A DNA stretch of 9,591 nucleotides from an uncultured Rikenella sp. (GTDB lineage Bacteria > Bacteroidota > Bacteroidia > Bacteroidales > Rikenellaceae). The stretch's first letter is position 1. Every line of letters starts with the position of its first letter. The stretch lies in contig NZ_CAJTUJ010000069.1 in the NCBI RefSeq assembly GCF_910579375.1, positions 1 through 9,591 of the forward strand, read 5' to 3'. The position numbers were made by a program, and so were the translations under genes. The notes under the pieces are model-generated. The model saw nothing but the letters and a program-made list of their open reading frames with translations, did not search any database and was not told the DNA's origin. Of the stretch, positions 8,168 through 9,591 are shown piece by piece.

Positions 8168-8356
8168 CCCGCCCCGGGCTGCCGCGAAAGAGCCGATGGG
8201 AATATGTACAGCAACGGATTTAGCGGTTATAGTTGGGCTTCGGGCGCAAACAACAGCATTTCCGGCTTCGATTTACTGTTCGATTCGAAACGTCTCTACA
8301 ACAACAGTGCGAATTATCGCGGCTACGGTTTCCAGTTGCGTTGCCTCTCGGAATAA
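8168..8356 (+). pseudogene. FISUMP C-terminal cassette 1 (silent fragment)
   Basis: This encodes only the last 62 residues of a FISUMP-like domain: APGCR, then a Gly/Tyr/Ser region (GFSGYSWASG), ISGFDLLFDSKRLYNNSANY, then RGYGFQLRCLSE and TAA. Complete relatives have about 500 or more residues before this point. The frame stays open upstream only to a GTG at 8135 (33 bases before the cassette), which adds sequence with no family resemblance, so I do not regard it as an expressed gene. It lies 78 bases after the AI-2E gene on the same strand. The Tyr of the APGYR motif is Cys here (TGC for TAC). It could be a donor for recombination into a full-length gene or simply a remnant. Confidence 0.72.
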
Positions 8357-8470
8357 ATGGACGCACAGCGTCGTTTACCGACCGGGGCTACCCCAAATGG
8401 AACCAAGGTAGCCCGATTGTTTGGGGTAGAGGCATTTAGAGTAAAGGCGGCCATTAAAACGCCCTATGAA
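8357..8470 (+). other. Spacer between cassettes 1 and 2 with two overlapping inverted repeats
   Basis: GGGCTACC (8385-8392) can pair with GGTAGCCC (8407-8414), while TACCCCAA (8389-8396) can pair with TTGGGGTA (8421-8428). The two stems share 8389-8392, so only one can form fully at a time. GGGCTACC also echoes the conserved cassette 5' block CCCCGGGCTACCGC, so the pair could be a broken copy of that junction. No gene is seen. Confidence 0.45.
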
Positions 8471-8656
8471 CGCGCCCCGGGCTACCGCAGCAACAGTACA
8501 GGCACGCTATACGGCATCGGCAACGGCGGTTACAGTTACTCATCATCCGTGAATGGATCCAAGGGCATGTATTTGGGATGGGATGCAACATGGCTCCTTT
8601 CCAACAATGCGAACAACCGTGGCCATGGTCTTCAGTTGCGTTGCCTCTCGGAATAA
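8471..8656 (+). pseudogene. FISUMP C-terminal cassette 2 (silent fragment)
   Basis: Coding for RAPGYRSNSTGTLYGIGNGG, a divergent core (YSYSSSVNGSKGMYLGWDAT, then WLLSNNANN) and the conserved end RGHGLQLRCLSE plus TAA. The frame extends upstream to an ATG at 8357, directly after cassette 1's stop, but those 38 codons look random and contain two overlapping inverted repeats, so an independent gene is unlikely. The nucleotide 3' block CAGTTGCGTTGCCTCTCGG is identical to cassette 1. The core differs from both neighbours at most surface-type positions while the Gly, Leu and Arg framework is kept. Confidence 0.72.
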
Positions 8657-8746
8657 ACGGGACTGAGAGCTTTCGACGGAACCGATTGGGACTTAGAACC
8701 CGGGCTTGAACACGACTTTTCCATTCAGATTTTACGAGTCACGCAG

Positions 8747-8944
8747 CCCGCCCCGGGCTACCGCGACGCAGGTAACGAAAGGCAATTAGGCAATCTTATG
8801 TACGTCGGCGGCAGCGGGTTCAGTTGGTCTTCCATCCCAAATGGAGTCAACGGCCTGGACTTGAATTTCAGTTTGCACGGCCTCGGTCCCAGCAGTACAA
8901 GCTATCGCGGTTACGGTTTTCAGTTGCGCTGCCTCTCGGAATAA
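8747..8944 (+). pseudogene. FISUMP C-terminal cassette 3 (silent fragment)
   Basis: Coding for PAPGYRDAGNERQLGN, LMYVGGSGFSWSSIPNGVNG, LDLNFSLHGLGPSSTSY and RGYGFQLRCLSE, then TAA. FSWSS.PNG..GL.L.F is very close to the usual YWSS.P.G..A..L.F pattern of FISUMP tails. There is no start codon with upstream coding sequence. The 16-base 5' block CGCCCCGGGCTACCGC (8749-8764) is identical to cassette 2 (8473-8488). The sequence after the stop, CGGGAACGAGAG, resembles that after cassette 2 (CGGGACTGAGAG), so homology continues a little beyond the coding part. It is four codons longer than cassette 2 between APGYR and the glycine cluster. Confidence 0.72.
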
Positions 8945-9012
8945 ACGGGAACGAGAGACACGCGGTAGGCAATGGGCCGGAGCTACCCTAATTAGGTGCT
9001 TCTACCCTACTT

Positions 9013-9020
9013 TACATTTG
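9013..9020 (+). promoter_or_regulatory. Possible -7 box reading into the hairpin array
   Basis: TACATTTG is identical to the -7 box of the fimbrillin promoter and fits TAnnTTTG. There is no good TTTG at the expected distance upstream, so only half of a promoter is supported. Transcription would begin near 9027 and run through the palindromic array. Confidence 0.25.
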
Positions 9021-9090
9021 ACTTTACGGTCGAACGCCCGGGAAGTACCGCAACTCTCGACGCGCAAGCGACGTGTTGCGTGCCTACCGT

Positions 9091-9135
9091 GAGGAGGCGT
9101 CCGGCCCGCGCGACCCTAAAGGGTCGCAGAAACTC
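9091..9135. repeat. Collapsed repeat unit with hairpin GCGACCC-TAAA-GGGTCGC
   Basis: GGCGTCCGGCCCG leads straight into hairpin 9110-9127 and AGAAACTCG. In R1 the same GTCCGGCCCG is followed by the GGGCATC hairpin and then a second GGCCCG before the terminal hairpin. This copy looks like R1 after deletion between those two GGCCCG repeats. Confidence 0.5.
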
Positions 9136-9169
9136 GCCCCAAAACACTACCAAGAACTCATCCCAAAGT

Positions 9170-9238
9170 TTTCGGGTTCAGCCTATCGCCCATCCTCCCC
9201 GAGCGGCAAGGCCCGTGACCCCAAAGGGTCGCAAGAGT
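9170..9238. repeat. Shortened repeat unit R0
   Basis: It begins TTTCGGGTTCAGCC like R1/R2, has a divergent middle without the GGGCATC hairpin, and ends with AGGCCCG plus hairpin GTGACCC-CAAA-GGGTCGC (9215-9232, one G-T pair, with one extra loop C) and AAGAG. It starts 105 bases before R1. Confidence 0.55.
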
Positions 9239-9270
9239 AAAACCTTAAGCCCGGCCACCAACCTCGCCCC

Positions 9271-9355
9271 ATTCTTTCGGGTTCGGGCTGCGACGTCCGG
9301 CCCGGGCATCAAAGATGCCCCGTCGCAGGCCCGGCGACCCAACGGGTTGCAGAAG
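9271..9355. repeat. Structured repeat unit R1
   Basis: An 85-base unit with an outer stem TGCGACG (9289-9295) / CGTCGCA (9321-9327) enclosing hairpin GGGCATC-AAA-GATGCCC (9304-9320), followed by a second hairpin GCGACCC-AAC-GGGTTGC (9334-9350) and AGAAG. It aligns without gaps to R2, 215 bases downstream. Confidence 0.72.
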
Positions 9356-9391
9356 CACCGCATCCATTCACCGCCCCTTTCTGTGGCATTC

Positions 9392-9459
9392 GTCCTCGGC
9401 GCGCCCCCCTCGCGCCGCTATTGCGTCGCTCTCGCCGAGGACAGCGACCTAAAGGTCGC
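9392..9459. repeat. Large nested hairpin followed by a small hairpin
   Basis: GTCCTCGGCG (9392-9401) pairs perfectly with CGCCGAGGAC (9433-9442). Inside or competing with it is GGCGCG (9398-9403) / CGCGCC (9411-9416). Directly after it lies GCGACC-TAAA-GGTCGC (9444-9459), the same kind of small stem as at the ends of the R units, followed by AAC. Confidence 0.6.
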
Positions 9460-9485
9460 AACAATTCCGGCACCAGCACCGACCA

Positions 9486-9570
9486 ATTCTGTCGGGTTCA
9501 GGCAGCGGCGTCCAGCCCGGGCATCGAGGATGCCCCGCCGCAGACCCGGCGGCTCGTAGAGCCGCAGAGG
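9486..9570. repeat. Structured repeat unit R2
   Basis: This has the same architecture as R1: an outer stem GCGGCG (9505-9510) / CGCCGC (9536-9541), hairpin GGGCATC-GAG-GATGCCC (9519-9535), second hairpin GCGGCTC-GTA-GAGCCGC (9549-9565), then AGAGG. By eye it has 18 mismatches to R1 in 85 bases. Within the stems these mostly preserve pairing, including three double changes. Confidence 0.72.
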
Positions 9571-9591
9571 TACGACCAAAAGCAAAGCCCA

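Larger units (their letters stand above)
8168..9050 (+). repeat. Tandem array of FISUMP C-terminal cassettes, period about 290
   Basis: The cassette starts at 8168, 8471 and 8747 and stops ending at 8356, 8656 and 8944 give spacings of 303/276 and 300/288. A degraded fourth start is seen at 9032-9052 (GAACGCCCGGGAAGTACCGC, compared with GAACGCGCCCCGGGCTACCGC at 8468-8488), again about 285 bases further on. Unit ends are conserved, cores and spacers are not. All units share the orientation of the upstream antiporter/AI-2E genes and are opposite to the full-length FISUMP lipoprotein at 1-2226. Confidence 0.65.
8945..9591. other. Non-coding region rich in small palindromes
   Basis: No convincing protein gene is present. 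The open frame at 8996-9559 has a Pro/Arg/Ala-rich, low-information product whose sequence is dictated by the palindromes (repeated PKG/LKG, RRP and ARA stretches), so I reject it. The region instead holds at least seven short hairpins, a larger nested hairpin, and three copies of a unit starting (T/G)TCGGGTTC at 9170, 9275 and 9490. A 10-bp palindrome CCTAATTAGG lies at 8987-8996. Confidence 0.6.

Noticed and set aside
8357..8470. The ATG at 8357 as start of a real 99-residue gene containing cassette 2
   Set aside because: The 38 codons before the FISUMP part look random and contain inverted repeats, there is no promoter, and the ATG directly abuts the previous stop.
8168..8944. The cassettes as variable repeats of a diversity-generating retroelement
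   Set aside because: No reverse transcriptase, Avd-like gene or template repeat is in the window, and the differences between units are not limited to adenines. It cannot be excluded for the rest of the genome.
9270..9350. A tRNA suggested by GGGTTCGGGC
   Set aside because: No acceptor, D and anticodon arms can be drawn with correct spacing; the segment is explained by the R1 stems.
8996..9559. A 187-residue plus-strand protein
   Set aside because: Its Pro/Arg/Ala-rich sequence follows the palindromes, has no family resemblance, and R1 versus R2 differences preserve base pairing rather than residues.
9091..9570. A CRISPR array
   Set aside because: Repeats differ in sequence and length, spacing is 105 and 215 bases, stems vary, and no cas gene is visible.
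9271..9570. Integron attC sites
   Set aside because: The core GTTRRRY/RYYYAAC boxes and an integrase are missing, and the cassettes lie outside the repeat units rather than between them.

Overview
The window looks like a Bacteroidota chromosome, most likely order Bacteroidales. I would guess a fairly GC-rich gut lineage such as the Alistipes/Rikenellaceae group, but the genus is inference. The grounds are two fimbrillin-type surface lipoproteins, FISUMP-type C-terminal sequence, a promoter matching the Bacteroidota TTTG / TAnnTTTG consensus, and general absence of strong Shine-Dalgarno sites. The housekeeping block (about 4.9-8.1 kb) is clearly GC-richer than the fimbrillin genes.

Layout. 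(1) 1-3604, minus strand: a two-gene surface-adhesin operon. The promoter at 3694-3725 is followed by a 441-residue fimbrillin-family lipoprotein with a repeated Gly/Trp/Asp tail, then, 52 bases later, a very large lipoprotein whose 742 visible codons run off the left edge just as its FISUMP-like C-terminal domain begins. (2) 3605-3988: a non-coding stretch with a strong rho-independent terminator, small hairpins and a 10-bp inverted repeat that brackets the fimbrillin promoter. (3) 3989-4826, minus: a DoxX-family membrane protein and an ArsC/Spx-family thioredoxin-fold protein, probably one transcript ending at that terminator. (4) 4888-8089, plus, divergent: a CPA2 cation/proton antiporter with a cytoplasmic USP-like tail, then an AI-2E-family membrane protein, probably co-transcribed.

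(5) 8090-9591 holds no ordinary gene and is the most interesting part. Three successive fragments, each ending at a stop codon, at 8168-8356, 8471-8656 and 8747-8944 encode only the last 61-65 residues of a FISUMP-like protein, from an APG(Y/C)R motif to QLRCLSE. Their ends are almost identical and their cores very different. None has a convincing start or promoter. They look like silent C-terminal cassettes for a surface adhesin of the type encoded by the truncated lipoprotein at the left edge, or like remnants of such genes. A degraded fourth cassette start is visible near 9032, in register with the roughly 290-base period.

Downstream (9091-9570) lies an array of small palindromes. Two units, R1 (9271-9355) and R2 (9486-9570), are 215 bases apart, align without gaps at about 79% identity, and show three compensatory base-pair changes, so the stems themselves appear to be conserved. 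Shorter or collapsed units occur at 9091-9135 and 9170-9238, and a larger nested hairpin at 9392-9442. A promoter-like TACATTTG at 9013 faces into this array. A working hypothesis is a surface-antigen diversification locus: an expressed FISUMP lipoprotein on one strand, oppositely oriented donor cassettes about 6 kb away, and a structured repeat array at the donor edge. No recombinase or reverse transcriptase is visible here, so the mechanism is open.
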